Counted from the first letter of the stretch, positions 35,568 through 45,670 are shown. The stretch is DNA of 56,313 bases from Vogesella fluminis (GCF_014652335.1 NZ_BMYP01000020.1:1-56313); one strand, 5' to 3'. The notes: generated from the sequence alone by a model not told the origin. Translations and numbers: made by a program.

Positions 35568-38276
35568 TCAGCCGCTGTTGCGCAGGCCGGCGGAGATGCC
35601 GTTGATGGTGAGGTGGATCGCGTACAGCGCCTCCTCGTCGTCCGGCGCCTCGCGCAGGCGCTGCAGCAGCTCGACCTGCAACAGGTTGAGCGCGTCCAGG
35701 TACGGCAGCCGCGTGTCCAGCGAACGCGCCAGCGTCGGGTTGGTTTCCAGCAGTTTCTGCTGCCCGGTGATGGCGAAGAACGCCGCCAGCGTCTTGTCGT
35801 GTTCCGCCTGCAGGCGGCCGAACAGGCGGTCGGTCAGCGCGGCATCGCCGACCAGCGCCGCGTAACGGCGCGCGATCTCCAGATCGGCCTTGGCCAGCAC
35901 CTGCTCCATATTCGACAGCATCACCTGGAAGAACGGCGACGCCTGGTGCAGCGCGCGCAGCTGGGCGAGGCCGGCGTCCTCGCCGTGGGCGTCGAGGAAG
36001 GCGTGCACCGCGGAGCCGAAGCCGTACCAGCCCGGCAGCATCACCCGCGACTGCGACCACGAGAACACCCACGGGATGGCGCGCAGGTCCTTGATGCTGG
36101 TGAGGCTCTTGCGCGAGGCCGGGCGGCTGCCGATGTTGAGCTTGGCGATGGCGCCGATCGGCGTCGCCTCCATGAAGTACTGCATGAAACCGTCGGATTC
36201 CACCAGCGCGCGGTAGGTGGTGAAGGCGTGGCCGGACAACTCCGCCAGCACGCTCTCGTCGGTGGCGCCGCTGTCGCTGTGCGCCAGCGTCGACTCCAGC
36301 GCCGCCGCCACCAGTGCCTCCAGATTGCGGGTGGCGTTGTCCGGATCGGCGAACTTGGAGGTGATGATCTCGCCCTGCTCGGTGATGCGGATGCGGCCAA
36401 CCACGGTGCCGGCCGGCTGCGCCATGATCGCCTCGTAGGACGGGCCGCCGCCGCGACCGACCGAGCCGCCGCGGCCGTGGAACAGGCGCATCTTGATGCC
36501 GGCGGCGTCGAACACGCGCACCAGGCGCTGCTCGGACTGGTACAGCTCCCACTGGCTGGTGACGTAGCCGCCGTCCTTGTTGCTGTCGGAGTAACCGAGC
36601 ATCACTTCCTGCACCCCGCCGCGGCTCTTCAAGAGCTGCTGGTACCACGGCAGCGCGAACAGCTGCTGCATGATGCCGGCCGCCGCGTCCAGATCGGCGA
36701 TGGTTTCGAACAGCGGCACCAGGTTGAGGCTGATGCTCGGCGCGCCGCCGTGCAGACGCAGCAGGCCGCTTTCCTTGGCCAGCAGCGCCAGCGCCAGGAT
36801 GTCGGACACCGTGGCGCAGTTGGAGATGATGCACTGGCTGATGGCGTCGACGCCAAACTCGGCCTGTACCTTGGCCGCCTCGCGGAAGATGGCCAGCTCC
36901 TTCTCGCTGTCGGCGCTGTAGCTCAGGAACGGCGAGTACAGCAGCCGCGGCGTGGCCAGTTCGCGCAGCAGCACGCGCACCCGCGCCGCCTCGTCCAGCG
37001 CCTCGTAGTGTTCCAGGTTGGCGTGGGCGAACAGCTCGCTGACCACGCCGGCGTGTTTCTCGGCGTGCTGGCGCAGGTCCAGCGGCATCAGGAAGAAGCC
37101 GAACACGTCCACCGCGCGTTTCAGCTTGCCCAGGCGGCCGTCGAGCAGCAGCGCGCTGCCGTGGGCGACCAGCGAATCGCTGAGCGCCTGCAGGTCGGCC
37201 AGCAGCCCGGCGGTGTCGGCGTAAGGCTCGCCGGCCGTCCAGCGGCCGCGCAGCGGCAGGCCCAGCCGGGCCGCCAACGCCGACAGCCGGCCCTCAATGG
37301 TGGCCAGTGCCAGCCGGTACGGCTCTTCGCGGCGGCTGATGGCGGTGTCGGGCGACACCGCAGCCAAGGCCTGCACCGCGGCCGACACCTGCACGTGGCG
37401 CGACGACAGCGACAGCTCGCGATACAGCCCCGCCAGTTCGTAGAAGTAGTGCTTGAACGCCACTTCCGCCTGCCGCGTCACCGCGTGGCGCAGCACCGCG
37501 GCGTCGACGTTGGGGTTGCCGTCGCGATCGCCGCCGATCCAGCTGCCGACGCGCAGGAAGGACGGCACCTTGGCGTCCTCGCCCCACAGTTCGCGCACCT
37601 GCTTGCCGAGACGCTCGTACAGCGCCGGAATGGCCTGGAAAAACGACAGCGGGTGGTAGGCGACGCCGTTCTCGATCTCGTCGGCGACGGTCATCTTGAA
37701 GGAGCGGATCTCGGTGGTCTGCCACAGCGAGTGGATCACGCGCTGCAGCTTGGCTTCCAGCTCCTGCTCTTCTTCCGGAGTGATCTCCGGCGACGACAGC
37801 TGCGCCAGGAACTTGCGCACCGCGCGGTGGCCGTCGAGCACGCTCTGGCGCTGCACCTCGGTCGGGTGCGCGGTCAGCACCGCGCTGACGCTGGCTTCCT
37901 GCAGCGCGCGGTTGAGCTTGCCGAAGTCGACGCCCGCGTCGTGGATGTGGCTCAGCGCCCGCGCCAGGCTGCCCTGCTGCGGCGCGCTGCCGGCACGCTG
38001 GTGCGCGCGGCGGCGGCGGGCGTGGTGCAGGTCTTCTGCGATGTTGAACAGCTGTGAATACAGGCCACAGGCACGCACCAGCGCGGTGGTCGCCGCCGGG
38101 CTCAGCCGGCCGACCAGCGCGTCGGCGCTGCGATCGTGCTGTTGCGCGCCGCTGGGGATGGCGCGGATTTCCGTCACCACCTCCTCGCCAGCCTGCTCGC
38201 GCAGTAGGCTTTCCAGCAAACGGTCGAGCCGCGCCAGGTCTTCGCGCAGCGGTAAGTCCTTGTCCAGTTCCGTCAT
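35568..38276 (-). CDS. ppc: Phosphoenolpyruvate carboxylase
   Basis: A 902-residue enzyme that carboxylates PEP to oxaloacetate, refilling the TCA cycle. Catalytic His in VLTAHPTEVQRQS (about residue 135), the glycine loop FHGRGGSVGRGGGP (about 575), DSNKDGGYVTSQWELY and C-terminal LRNSG, close to the usual RNTG end. Full family length. AGGGA lies before the ATG at 38276. Single gene, divergent from the AEC permease. Confidence 0.95.
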   Translation of the reverse strand: MTELDKDLPLREDLARLDRLLESLLREQAGEEVVTEIRAIPSGAQQHDRSADALVGRLSPAATTALVRACGLYSQLFNIAEDLHHARRRRAHQRAGSAPQQGSLARALSHIHDAGVDFGKLNRALQEASVSAVLTAHPTEVQRQSVLDGHRAVRKFLAQLSSPEITPEEEQELEAKLQRVIHSLWQTTEIRSFKMTVADEIENGVAYHPLSFFQAIPALYERLGKQVRELWGEDAKVPSFLRVGSWIGGDRDGNPNVDAAVLRHAVTRQAEVAFKHYFYELAGLYRELSLSSRHVQVSAAVQALAAVSPDTAISRREEPYRLALATIEGRLSALAARLGLPLRGRWTAGEPYADTAGLLADLQALSDSLVAHGSALLLDGRLGKLKRAVDVFGFFLMPLDLRQHAEKHAGVVSELFAHANLEHYEALDEAARVRVLLRELATPRLLYSPFLSYSADSEKELAIFREAAKVQAEFGVDAISQCIISNCATVSDILALALLAKESGLLRLHGGAPSISLNLVPLFETIADLDAAAGIMQQLFALPWYQQLLKSRGGVQEVMLGYSDSNKDGGYVTSQWELYQSEQRLVRVFDAAGIKMRLFHGRGGSVGRGGGPSYEAIMAQPAGTVVGRIRITEQGEIITSKFADPDNATRNLEALVAAALESTLAHSDSGATDESVLAELSGHAFTTYRALVESDGFMQYFMEATPIGAIAKLNIGSRPASRKSLTSIKDLRAIPWVFSWSQSRVMLPGWYGFGSAVHAFLDAHGEDAGLAQLRALHQASPFFQVMLSNMEQVLAKADLEIARRYAALVGDAALTDRLFGRLQAEHDKTLAAFFAITGQQKLLETNPTLARSLDTRLPYLDALNLLQVELLQRLREAPDDEEALYAIHLTINGISAGLRNSG

Positions 38277-38328
38277 ACTCTGCTTTCCCTAATTGTTATG
38301 GTGATGCGAATGCTGCGAAGATAGCGCG

Positions 38329-39222
38329 ATGAACCCGGCGCTGATCCTGTTACCCGATTTCCTGCTCATCCTGTCCGGCTTTGCCCTGCGCCGCAGCGGC
38401 ATGCTGTCGCCGGCATTCTGGGCCGAGGCGGAAAAATTCGTCTACTTCATCCTGTTCCCGGCACTGCTGTTCCGCGCGCTGGCGCGGGCCGAGCTGGACT
38501 TTGCCGCCAGCCTGCCGATGCTGGCCAGCGGCCTGCTGTTCACCGGCGCCGGCTTCCTGCTCGGCAATGCCGCCAAGCCGCTGTTCCGCCTGCCGCAGGC
38601 CTCGTTCGCCGCCGGCAACCAGGGCGCCTACCGTTTCAATACCTACGTCGCCTTCGCGGTGATGGGCAGCCTCGCCGGCACGCCCGGCATCGCGGTGATC
38701 GCGCTGCTGTGCGGCGCGATGGTGCCGGTGGTCAACCTGATGGCGGTGTGGCAGCTGTCGCAGACCAGCCAGCAGGGCATGCTTTACGAGCTGGCGCGCA
38801 ACCCGATCATCTGGGGCATAGTCAGCGGCCTTGCGGCCAACGTGTCCAGCCTGCCGGTGCCGCAGCCGCTGTTCGCCGCCATCGACCATCTCGCCGCCGC
38901 CGCGCTGCCGCTGGGGCTGATTACCGTCGGCGCCGGGCTGCGCTTTACCGCGCTGGCCAGCCACTACGCGCCGCTGCTGTACTGGAACGGCATCAAGCTG
39001 TTGCTGCTGCCGCTGATCGCCGTCGCCACGGTGCAGCTGTTCGGGCTCTCCGGCGTCTACCGCCAGGCAACGCTGGTGATGAGCATGCTGCCGACCGCCA
39101 CCTCCGCCTACATCCTCGCGGTGCGCATGAAGGGCGACGGCGAGCTGGCCGCCGCGGTGGTGACCACCTCGACGCTGGCGGCGATGCTGAGCCTGCCGCT
39201 GATGCTGGGCCTGCTGTACTAG
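38329..39222 (+). CDS. AEC-family (auxin efflux carrier-like) permease
   Basis: A 297-residue membrane protein with about ten segments in two halves. The N-terminal [40 protein letters not shown] and C-terminal [20 protein letters not shown] are typical of AEC transporters such as MdcF/MleP. The substrate may be an organic acid (family inference). It is divergent from ppc. Confidence 0.88.
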   Translation: MNPALILLPDFLLILSGFALRRSGMLSPAFWAEAEKFVYFILFPALLFRALARAELDFAASLPMLASGLLFTGAGFLLGNAAKPLFRLPQASFAAGNQGAYRFNTYVAFAVMGSLAGTPGIAVIALLCGAMVPVVNLMAVWQLSQTSQQGMLYELARNPIIWGIVSGLAANVSSLPVPQPLFAAIDHLAAAALPLGLITVGAGLRFTALASHYAPLLYWNGIKLLLLPLIAVATVQLFGLSGVYRQATLVMSMLPTATSAYILAVRMKGDGELAAAVVTTSTLAAMLSLPLMLGLLY

Positions 39223-39248
39223 TCAATCCTGCCGCAAAACGCCGCCGC

Positions 39249-39267
39249 CGTGTAGTTAAACTACACG
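39249..39267. promoter_or_regulatory. Perfect 19-bp palindrome, HexR-like
   Basis: CGTGTAGTTAAACTACACG. The inner TGTAGTTAAACTACA matches the HexR site TGTAATTAAATTACA at 13 of 15 positions and with the same spacing. It lies 27 bp after the permease stop and 102 bp before hemC. The regulated gene is not obvious. Confidence 0.5.
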
Positions 39268-39299
39268 TACTGTTGCAGCTACACACACTGCCTTGCATC

Positions 39300-39311
39300 A
39301 AGGTTGGCCGC
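39300..39311 (+). repeat. Dispersed 12-mer upstream of hemC
   Basis: AAGGTTGGCCGC followed by A, intergenic, 57 bp before the hemC start. Confidence 0.8.
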
Positions 39312-39368
39312 AACGCTCGTGCTAAAATGCGCGCCATCTTCCCCTTTGCCCGTGCAGGATCGCCGTCC

Positions 39369-40304
39369 ATGAACAAACTCGTCATCGCCAGCCGCGAAAG
39401 CAAACTTGCCATGTGGCAGGCCGAACACATCAAGGCCCGTCTGGAGGCACTGTACCCGCAGCTCAGCGTGGAAATCCTCGGCATGACCACCCAGGGCGAC
39501 CAGATCCTGGACAAGACCCTGTCCAAGATCGGCGGCAAGGGCCTGTTCGTGAAGGAACTGGAGCTGGCGCTGCAGGAAGGCCGCGCCGACATTGCCGTGC
39601 ACTCGATCAAGGACGTGCCGATGAACCTGCCGGACGGCTTCGCGCTGGCCGCGATCTGCGAGCGCGAAGACCCGCGCGACGCCTTCGTGTCCAACCGCTA
39701 CAGCAGCCTGCACGAGCTGCCGGCCGGCGCCGTGGTCGGCACCTCCAGCCTGCGCCGCGAATCGCAGCTGCGCGCCCGCTTCCCGCACCTGACCATCAAG
39801 CCGCTGCGCGGCAACGTGCAGACCCGCCTGCGCAAGCTGGACGACGGCGAGTTCGACGCCATCATCCTCGCCGCCGCCGGCCTCAAGCGCCTGGAACTGG
39901 CCGAGCGCATCCGCGCCGAGCTGGCACCGTCCGAGAGCCTGCCGGCCGTCGGCCAGGGCGCGCTGGGCATCGAGATCCGCGCCGACCGCGCCGATCTCAT
40001 GACCCTGCTGGCACCGCTGAACCACGCCGACACCCACGCCTGCGTCAGCGCCGAGCGCTCGCTGTCGCGGGTGCTGGGCGGCAGCTGCCAGATCCCGATC
40101 GGCGGCTTCGCCACCATCACCGACGACGTGATCACCCTCGGCGGCTTCGTCGCCCATCCGGATGGCTCGGTGATGCTCACCGCCAGCGCCAGCGCGCCGC
40201 GCGACTACGCCGACGCGCTGGGCCGCGCGGTGGCCAAGAAGCTGCTGGAACAGGACGCCGGCCCGCTGATCGAGGCCGTGATCGCCGAACAGGCCGCCAA
40301 GTAA
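39369..40304 (+). CDS. hemC: Hydroxymethylbilane synthase (porphobilinogen deaminase)
   Basis: A 311-residue enzyme joining four porphobilinogens in heme/siroheme synthesis. Conserved [46 protein letters not shown] and [15 protein letters not shown] are present. The dipyrromethane cofactor attaches to Cys in [14 protein letters not shown] 39369 begins at the family start. First gene of hemC-hemD-hemX-hemY. Confidence 0.96.
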   Translation: MNKLVIASRESKLAMWQAEHIKARLEALYPQLSVEILGMTTQGDQILDKTLSKIGGKGLFVKELELALQEGRADIAVHSIKDVPMNLPDGFALAAICEREDPRDAFVSNRYSSLHELPAGAVVGTSSLRRESQLRARFPHLTIKPLRGNVQTRLRKLDDGEFDAIILAAAGLKRLELAERIRAELAPSESLPAVGQGALGIEIRADRADLMTLLAPLNHADTHACVSAERSLSRVLGGSCQIPIGGFATITDDVITLGGFVAHPDGSVMLTASASAPRDYADALGRAVAKKLLEQDAGPLIEAVIAEQAAK

Positions 40305-40305
40305 G

Positions 40306-41070
40306 ATGCCGGCCACGCCGCGGCCAACCTTGCTGCCCACGCTGCTGCCCACCCTGTTACTGGTACGGCCGCAGGCGCAGGCGGCACAGCAGGCGCAGCG
40401 GCTGGCGGCCGCCGGCATCGCGGCGCTGCCGTTCTGCATCGAGGACACCGTCGCCGACGACGCCGCGCTCTCGGCGCTACCGCAACAGGCCGAGGCTGCC
40501 GACTGGCTGGTCTTCGTCAGCCCGTCCTGCATCGACCTCGCCTGGCCGCAGCTGGCCGGGCTGCCGCTTGCGGCCAGGCTTGCCTGCGTCGGTCGCGCCA
40601 GCGCCGACAAGCTGGCCGCGCTCAGCGGCCGCGCGGTGCTGCATCCGCCGCAGGGCAACGACAGCGACGCCCTGCTGGCGCTGCCGCCGCTGCAACAGCT
40701 GGCCGGACAGACGGTCCTGATTGTGCGCGGCGACGGCGGCCGGCCACAACTTGGGGAAACCCTCGCCCGCCGCGGCGCGCGGGTGCACTACGCGGAGGTC
40801 TATCGCCGCGTGCCGGTAGCGACCGACTGGGCACTGTTCGACCGCCTCGCCGCCGACTCGCCGCCGGCGCTGCTGATCACCTCCAGCCACGGCGCACGGC
40901 TGCTGTTCCGCCAGGCCGGCGCCACACGCCACAACGCGCTACTGGCCTGCCGTTTCATTGCGCTGCATCCGCGCATTGCCGCCACCCTGCAGCAACTGGG
41001 CGTGGCCCAGCCACAGCTGGCCGCCGACGAGACGGCGCTGCGCGCGCTGTTTGCCGCCCGCCAGCCCTAG
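40306..41070 (+). CDS. hemD: Uroporphyrinogen-III synthase
   Basis: A 254-residue enzyme that closes hydroxymethylbilane with ring D inversion. Sequence is poorly conserved, as usual; FVSPSCIDLAWPQL, VLIVRGDGGRPQLGETLARRGARV and LLITSSHGARLLF fit HemD. Starts one base after the hemC stop. The N-terminus has an internal repeat LLPTLLPTLL encoded by repeated CTGCTGCCCAC. A 12-mer repeat lies at 40320-40331. Confidence 0.88.
   Translation: MPATPRPTLLPTLLPTLLLVRPQAQAAQQAQRLAAAGIAALPFCIEDTVADDAALSALPQQAEAADWLVFVSPSCIDLAWPQLAGLPLAARLACVGRASADKLAALSGRAVLHPPQGNDSDALLALPPLQQLAGQTVLIVRGDGGRPQLGETLARRGARVHYAEVYRRVPVATDWALFDRLAADSPPALLITSSHGARLLFRQAGATRHNALLACRFIALHPRIAATLQQLGVAQPQLAADETALRALFAARQP
40320..40331 (-). 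repeat. Dispersed 12-mer inside hemD
   Basis: GCGGCCAACCTT near the hemD start, read as R-P-T-L. Confidence 0.75.
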
Positions 41071-41246
41071 CCGCTGGCAGCACCGGGACGGCGCGGTTAC
41101 AATGCCACGGTTCTGTTAAGATTTGTTTCGCCGCCGCGCCGCGATACAGCACGGCAGGACGCAATGATCCCGGCGCAGATGCCGCCATATTCGAGCAAAC
41201 ACGGCCACGCCTCTTGGCTGGGCCACACTCCGGTTCTCCGTCATCC

Positions 41247-42275
41247 ATGAGCGAAGCCACTCCAGTTGAAAACGGCAGCAGCAAGCCGAACAAACCACCC
41301 GTCAACCTGGCGCTGATCGTTGCTGTCGTCGCGCTGGGCCTCACCGGCTGGCAGTACCTGGATACCCGCCAGCAACTGAACAAGGCGCAGCAGGCGCTGG
41401 CCGAACGGCTGGCCGATGCCGGAGGCAGCACCAAGGCGCTGCAGAACCAGGCCGAACAGGCCCAGGCCAGCACCCGCGAGCTGCAGGCCAAGCTGGCGCT
41501 GGTCGAGGCCCGCGTCAACGAATCCGCCGGCCAGTACGCCACTCTCAGCGGCATGTACCAGGAGCTGACCAAGGACCGCAGCGACTGGCTGCTGTCCGAG
41601 GTGGAGCACACCCTGGGCGTCGCCAGCCAGCAGCTGCAGCTGGCCGGCAACGTCAGCGGCGCGGTATCGGCGCTGGAAGGGGTGCAGATGCGGCTGTCGC
41701 ACTTCGACAATCCCGGCCTGATCGGCGTCAAGCGCGCGGTGGCCAAGGATCTGGAAACGCTGAAGGCGCTGCCCTACCTCGACAGCGTCGGCCTGACCGT
41801 CAAGCTGGACACGCTGATGCTGGGCGCCGAGACGCTGCCGCTGGTGATCGACCATCACCGTCTCGGCGGCAAGCCGGTGGCGCAGCTCAACGTGGCCGCC
41901 GATGCGCCATGGTGGTCGCGCCTGGCCGGCGAGCTGACGCAGAGCCTGGGCGAGCTGGTGCGCATCCGCCGCATGGACAAGCCGGAGGCGCTGCTGCTGT
42001 CGCCGGAGCAGGCGTTCTTCCTGCGTGAAAACCTGAAAATGCGCCTGCTGGACGCGCGTCTGGCGCTGCTCCAGCGCGACGGCGCCGCCTACCAGGCCGA
42101 CCTCGCCGCCGCCGGCCAGTACGCCGCGCGCTACTTCGACCGCGACGCGCCGGCCACCCGCCAGTGGCAGGCGGTGCTGTCCGGGCTGGCCGCAGTGCGC
42201 CTGAGCGTGACGCTGCCGGACCTGTCTGCCAGCCTGAAAGCCGTGCGCGAGGCGCAGGGCAACAAAGAGGAATAA
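41247..42275 (+). CDS. hemX: HemX-like membrane protein
   Basis: A 342-residue protein with one N-terminal membrane segment (VNLALIVAVVALGLTGWQYL) then a long coiled coil (residues 45-110) and a helical C-terminal domain. It matches betaproteobacterial HemX, often annotated as uroporphyrinogen-III C-methyltransferase although the methylase fold is absent. Start 41247 gives the usual polar N-terminus. Between hemD and hemY in the operon. Its exact role is unknown. Confidence 0.85.
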   Translation: MSEATPVENGSSKPNKPPVNLALIVAVVALGLTGWQYLDTRQQLNKAQQALAERLADAGGSTKALQNQAEQAQASTRELQAKLALVEARVNESAGQYATLSGMYQELTKDRSDWLLSEVEHTLGVASQQLQLAGNVSGAVSALEGVQMRLSHFDNPGLIGVKRAVAKDLETLKALPYLDSVGLTVKLDTLMLGAETLPLVIDHHRLGGKPVAQLNVAADAPWWSRLAGELTQSLGELVRIRRMDKPEALLLSPEQAFFLRENLKMRLLDARLALLQRDGAAYQADLAAAGQYAARYFDRDAPATRQWQAVLSGLAAVRLSVTLPDLSASLKAVREAQGNKEE

Positions 42276-42278
42276 AGC

Positions 42279-43487
42279 GTGAGATTCGTGTTCTGGGTCG
42301 TCGGGCTGTTTGCCCTCGCGGTGCTGATTGGCCTTGCCTCCACCATTAACACCGGCTACGCCATCCTGTTCGTGCCGCCGTACCGCATGGAAGTGTCGTT
42401 CAACTTCCTGATCCTCGCCATCGTGCTGCTGATCCTGCTCGCCTACGGCGTGCTGCGCCTGCTCGGCATTGCGGCCAACCTGCCGCACGAGGTGCGCACC
42501 TACCAGCGCCAGCGCAAGCTGAAGGCGTCGCGCCATGCGCTGCGCGAGGCGGCGATCGCGATGTTCGAAGGCCGCTTCCAGCGCGCCGAACGCGAGGCGC
42601 TGAAGTCGATTGATGACGAGTATTCCGATGAAAACCGCGGCCTCGCGCTGATGATCGCCGCGCGCAGCGCCGCTGCCATGCAGGACCAGGAGCGCCGCGA
42701 CGGCTATCTGGCACGGCTGGAAGACATGCCGGAACGCATCCAGCTGGCACGCCACATGCTGGAAGCGCAGATCCGCCTCGACGGCAAGCAGCCGCTGGAA
42801 GCGCTGGCCGCCGTCGAACGCGCGCGCGCCATCTCCAGCAACCTGACCTCGGCGCTGCGGCTGGAGCTGAAGATCCGCCTGATGCTGAAGCAGCCGGAAC
42901 ACGTGCTGACGCTGACCGAGAAACTGCTGAAGGCCGACGCGCTGGAAGCGGAGCAGGCGCGCCGCTACCGCCTCGCCGCCTACCGCCAGCAGCTGGCCGG
43001 CTTCAGCAGCGAGCACGAGATCCGCGACTGGCTGAAACGCATTCCCGGGGTCGAGCGCCAGAACCCGACGCTGGTCGCCGACATCGCCAACCAGCTGATC
43101 AAGCTTGATGCCTACGATCTGGCGGCGGAGCTGATCGCCGGCGCACTGTCCGACGACGAACAGGCAACACCGGAGCTGGCGCGTGAGCTGGGCCTGCTGG
43201 CCGAGCACATCGACAGCCCACGCCGGCTGACGCTGCTGCGCGACGCGGAAAACTGGCTGAAATCACGGCCGCGCGACCACCTGCTGCTGCTGTCACTGGG
43301 CCGCCTCGCGCACGCCGAACAGCTGTGGGGCAAGGCGCAGAACTATCTGGAAGCCAGCCTGTCCATCCAGCCCACCCTGTGCGCCCACGCCGAACTGGCC
43401 AAGCTGCTGCAGGCGATCGACAAGCCGGAAAAGGCCGAACGCCACTATCAGGACGCACTGAGAATCGCGCTGGAAAACGGCTGCTGA
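42279..43487 (+). CDS. hemY: HemY, inner-membrane TPR protein of heme synthesis
   Basis: 402 residues. Two N-terminal membrane segments (about 3-20 and 40-65) flank NTGYAILFVPPYRMEVSFNF, then a domain of TPR-like helices to the end. The HemY_N region RGLALMIAARSAAAMQDQERRDGYL is typical. Proposed to act as a scaffold for late heme steps. GTG start at 42279, four bases after the hemX stop, with AGAGGA upstream. Last gene of the operon. Confidence 0.9.
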   Translation: MRFVFWVVGLFALAVLIGLASTINTGYAILFVPPYRMEVSFNFLILAIVLLILLAYGVLRLLGIAANLPHEVRTYQRQRKLKASRHALREAAIAMFEGRFQRAEREALKSIDDEYSDENRGLALMIAARSAAAMQDQERRDGYLARLEDMPERIQLARHMLEAQIRLDGKQPLEALAAVERARAISSNLTSALRLELKIRLMLKQPEHVLTLTEKLLKADALEAEQARRYRLAAYRQQLAGFSSEHEIRDWLKRIPGVERQNPTLVADIANQLIKLDAYDLAAELIAGALSDDEQATPELARELGLLAEHIDSPRRLTLLRDAENWLKSRPRDHLLLLSLGRLAHAEQLWGKAQNYLEASLSIQPTLCAHAELAKLLQAIDKPEKAERHYQDALRIALENGC

Positions 43488-43507
43488 CAGCCGCGCTCCG
43501 GACGGCA

Positions 43508-43551
43508 AAAACACTGCGGCCAACCTTGCACAAGGTTGGCCGCAGTGTTTT
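43508..43551. terminator. Terminator built from two inverted dispersed 12-mers
   Basis: Arms 43508-43528 and 43531-43551 are perfectly complementary over 21 bp. Each contains the word (GCGGCCAACCTT at 43516-43527; AAGGTTGGCCGC at 43532-43543). A- and T-runs at the outer ends make it bidirectional for hemY and the convergent rsuA. Confidence 0.9.
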
Positions 43552-43598
43552 GTGGGTAGCAATTATTTGGCCATGGACCACAGCCGGGCCAAGCGGCC

Positions 43599-44315
43599 CT
43601 AGCCCGGCGCCGGATAGCCGAGCAGCGCCAGCTCCGCCGCGTCCAGTAGCCGCCACTGCCCTTCCGCCAGATCGCCCAGCACCAGCTCGCCCACCGCGAT
43701 ACGGTGCAGCTGCTCGACCCGGTTGCCGGTGGCGGCGACCATGCGCTTCACCTGGTGGTACTTGCCCTGGGTGATACTCATGTTGAAACGGTGCGCATCC
43801 AGCTGCTCGACCAGTGTCGCGGCCAGCGGCGCGCTCTCGTCGTGCAGCAGCACGCCGTCGCGCAGCTGCTGCAACAGTTGCGGCGTGACGGCGTGGCGGG
43901 TGGTGACCTGGTAGCACTTGGGGATAACTTTGCGCGGCGAGCTCAGGCTGTGGACAAACTGGCCGTCGGTGGAAAACAGCAGCAGCCCGGTGGTATCCAC
44001 GTCCAGCCGGCCAACGGCGGCGATGCCGAGATTGGCGAACTGCCACGGCAGCAGGCGATAGACGCTGAGGTGGTGTTGCGGCTGGTGCGAGGTCTCGTAG
44101 CCGGCCGGCTTGTGCAGCATCAGGTAGCACGGCAGCGCCAGCACCGGCCACGGCTCGCCGTCGACGCACAGCGTGCCGATCGCCGCCGGCTCCACCGCCA
44201 TGCGCCAGTCGGTCGCGGGCACGCCGTCCAGCTCGACCAGACCGTAGTCCACCAGCTCGCGGCAGGCCTTGCGCCCGCCGAAGCCCTGTTGTTGCAAGAA
44301 TCGGTACAGTTCCAT
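43599..44315 (-). CDS. rsuA: 16S rRNA pseudouridine(516) synthase RsuA
   Basis: A 238-residue RNA-modifying enzyme. N-terminal S4 domain (MELYRFLQQQGFGGRKACRELVDYGLVELDG), then catalytic domain with AAVGRLDVDTTGLLLFSTDG containing the catalytic Asp, and KYHQVKRMVAATGNRV. Start 44315 matches E. coli RsuA, seven codons inside the longest frame. Convergent with the hem operon. Confidence 0.9.
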   Translation of the reverse strand: MELYRFLQQQGFGGRKACRELVDYGLVELDGVPATDWRMAVEPAAIGTLCVDGEPWPVLALPCYLMLHKPAGYETSHQPQHHLSVYRLLPWQFANLGIAAVGRLDVDTTGLLLFSTDGQFVHSLSSPRKVIPKCYQVTTRHAVTPQLLQQLRDGVLLHDESAPLAATLVEQLDAHRFNMSITQGKYHQVKRMVAATGNRVEQLHRIAVGELVLGDLAEGQWRLLDAAELALLGYPAPG

Positions 44316-44444
44316 GGCGCGCATTCTAGCATGCACCCCGCCGCCGGCTCGTGGCGCTGCTGGACACGGCTTTCTGCAGTCGGCCCCAAATAACCGCTAA
44401 GCCCATCTTTATGAACGGATAATTCTTTAAAACCGGCGTGCCAT

Positions 44445-44476
44445 CTGACAAGCCTTGATTAAAACCATGTTACAAT
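44445..44476 (+). promoter_or_regulatory. Possible promoter of the diguanylate cyclase gene
   Basis: Extended -10 TGTTACAAT (44468-44476) in an AT-rich stretch; a poor -35 (CTGACA 44445-44450) with 20-bp spacing. Confidence 0.3.
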
Positions 44477-44521
44477 TATCGTTTGTTTCTTTAAAAAATA
44501 ACCGATCAGGATATTTGCCGC

Positions 44522-45670
44522 ATGGCACCGCCGGATTCCCCGACCATACTCACCGCCATTGCCCTGGCCTACGGCCTTGGCGGGGTAATGGTGTACGCGG
44601 GGCGCGACCGGCTGACCGGGCGCGGCATCGAGGCGTTCTGGCTTGGTGGCTCGCTGCTGATGGCGGTGCTGATGCTGTACTTTGCCTGTCTGCCCACCGG
44701 TGACATCACCGCCTGGCTGCTGCCCGCCGCGCTGCTCATCGGCCTGAAAAACGAGCTGCTGGGCCAGGCAGTGGCACGGCTGACCGAAAACCGCCGCGCG
44801 TGGTGGCACGGCGCGCCGGCCTCGGCGGCGCAGGCGGCATTGCTGCTGGGCGGTATCCTGCTGCTGCCGGAAGCCGCGCCGCGCCGCGCCCTGTTCCTGC
44901 TGGTCAGCGGCTGGTTCTTCGCCGGTATCGCGCACCAGCTGCTGCACAAGCGGCACAAGCGCGGCCCGGCGGCATTGCTGCTGGGCGGTGCCTGTACCCT
45001 GTTCTGCCTCTACCTGCTGGCCTATGCCGCCAGCGCCGGCCTGCCGCCGCTGTTCAGCCGGCCGGCGCTGCTGCTGCTGACCCTGTGCAGCGCGATCATG
45101 CTGCAACTGGGCTTTATCCAGGTACAGCGCGAGCTGCAATACCGGCAGCTGAGCAGGCTGGCGGCACTCGATCCGCTGACCGGCATCTTCAACCGCCGCA
45201 CCTTCTTCGACCTGGCGCTGCGCCAGTACGCGCAGCACGGCCGCCAGCAGCGCTCACTGGCATTGCTGGTCATCGATCTCGATCACTTCAAGAGCATCAA
45301 CGATACCTACGGCCACCGCAAGGGCGACCAGGTGTTGCGCGCGGTGGCCGACCACATCGCCGACGCGGTACGCCAGGGCGACATCTTCGCCCGCATCGGC
45401 GGCGAGGAGTTCTGCCTGCTGCTGCCGGATACCGATGCCGGCGGCGCACGCCAGGTGGCCGACAAGCTGTGCCGGACGCTGAACGGCATCCTGCTCAATC
45501 CCGCCGACCCGACCACGCAGCTGACCGCCAGCATCGGCATCGCCAGCGGCATGCCGCATCCCGGTACCAGCTGGAACCAGCTGTTCGACAGCGCCGACCG
45601 CCGCCTGTACCTGGCCAAGTCCGGCGGCCGCAACCGCGTGATCGACAGTGATACCCCCGGCCCGACCTGA
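44522..45670 (+). CDS. Membrane diguanylate cyclase (GGDEF)
   Basis: A 382-residue protein making the second messenger cyclic di-GMP. About six membrane segments (residues 5-200) precede a GGDEF domain (DPLTGIFNRRTFFDL, DLDHFKSINDTYGHRKGD, active site RIGGEEFCLLLP). An RxxD inhibitory site does not stand out. AGGA lies 10 bases before the ATG at 44522. Its stop codon coincides with the first bases of MITE-like copy 2. Confidence 0.92.
   Translation: MAPPDSPTILTAIALAYGLGGVMVYAGRDRLTGRGIEAFWLGGSLLMAVLMLYFACLPTGDITAWLLPAALLIGLKNELLGQAVARLTENRRAWWHGAPASAAQAALLLGGILLLPEAAPRRALFLLVSGWFFAGIAHQLLHKRHKRGPAALLLGGACTLFCLYLLAYAASAGLPPLFSRPALLLLTLCSAIMLQLGFIQVQRELQYRQLSRLAALDPLTGIFNRRTFFDLALRQYAQHGRQQRSLALLVIDLDHFKSINDTYGHRKGDQVLRAVADHIADAVRQGDIFARIGGEEFCLLLPDTDAGGARQVADKLCRTLNGILLNPADPTTQLTASIGIASGMPHPGTSWNQLFDSADRRLYLAKSGGRNRVIDSDTPGPT

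Noticed and set aside
40320-40375. Tandem repeat array at the hemD start
   Set aside because: Only two imperfect CTGCTGCCCAC units; ordinary local duplication, too short to call an array.
41241-43208. A 655-codon minus-strand frame opposite hemX and hemY
   Set aside because: Antisense shadow of two family-supported genes.
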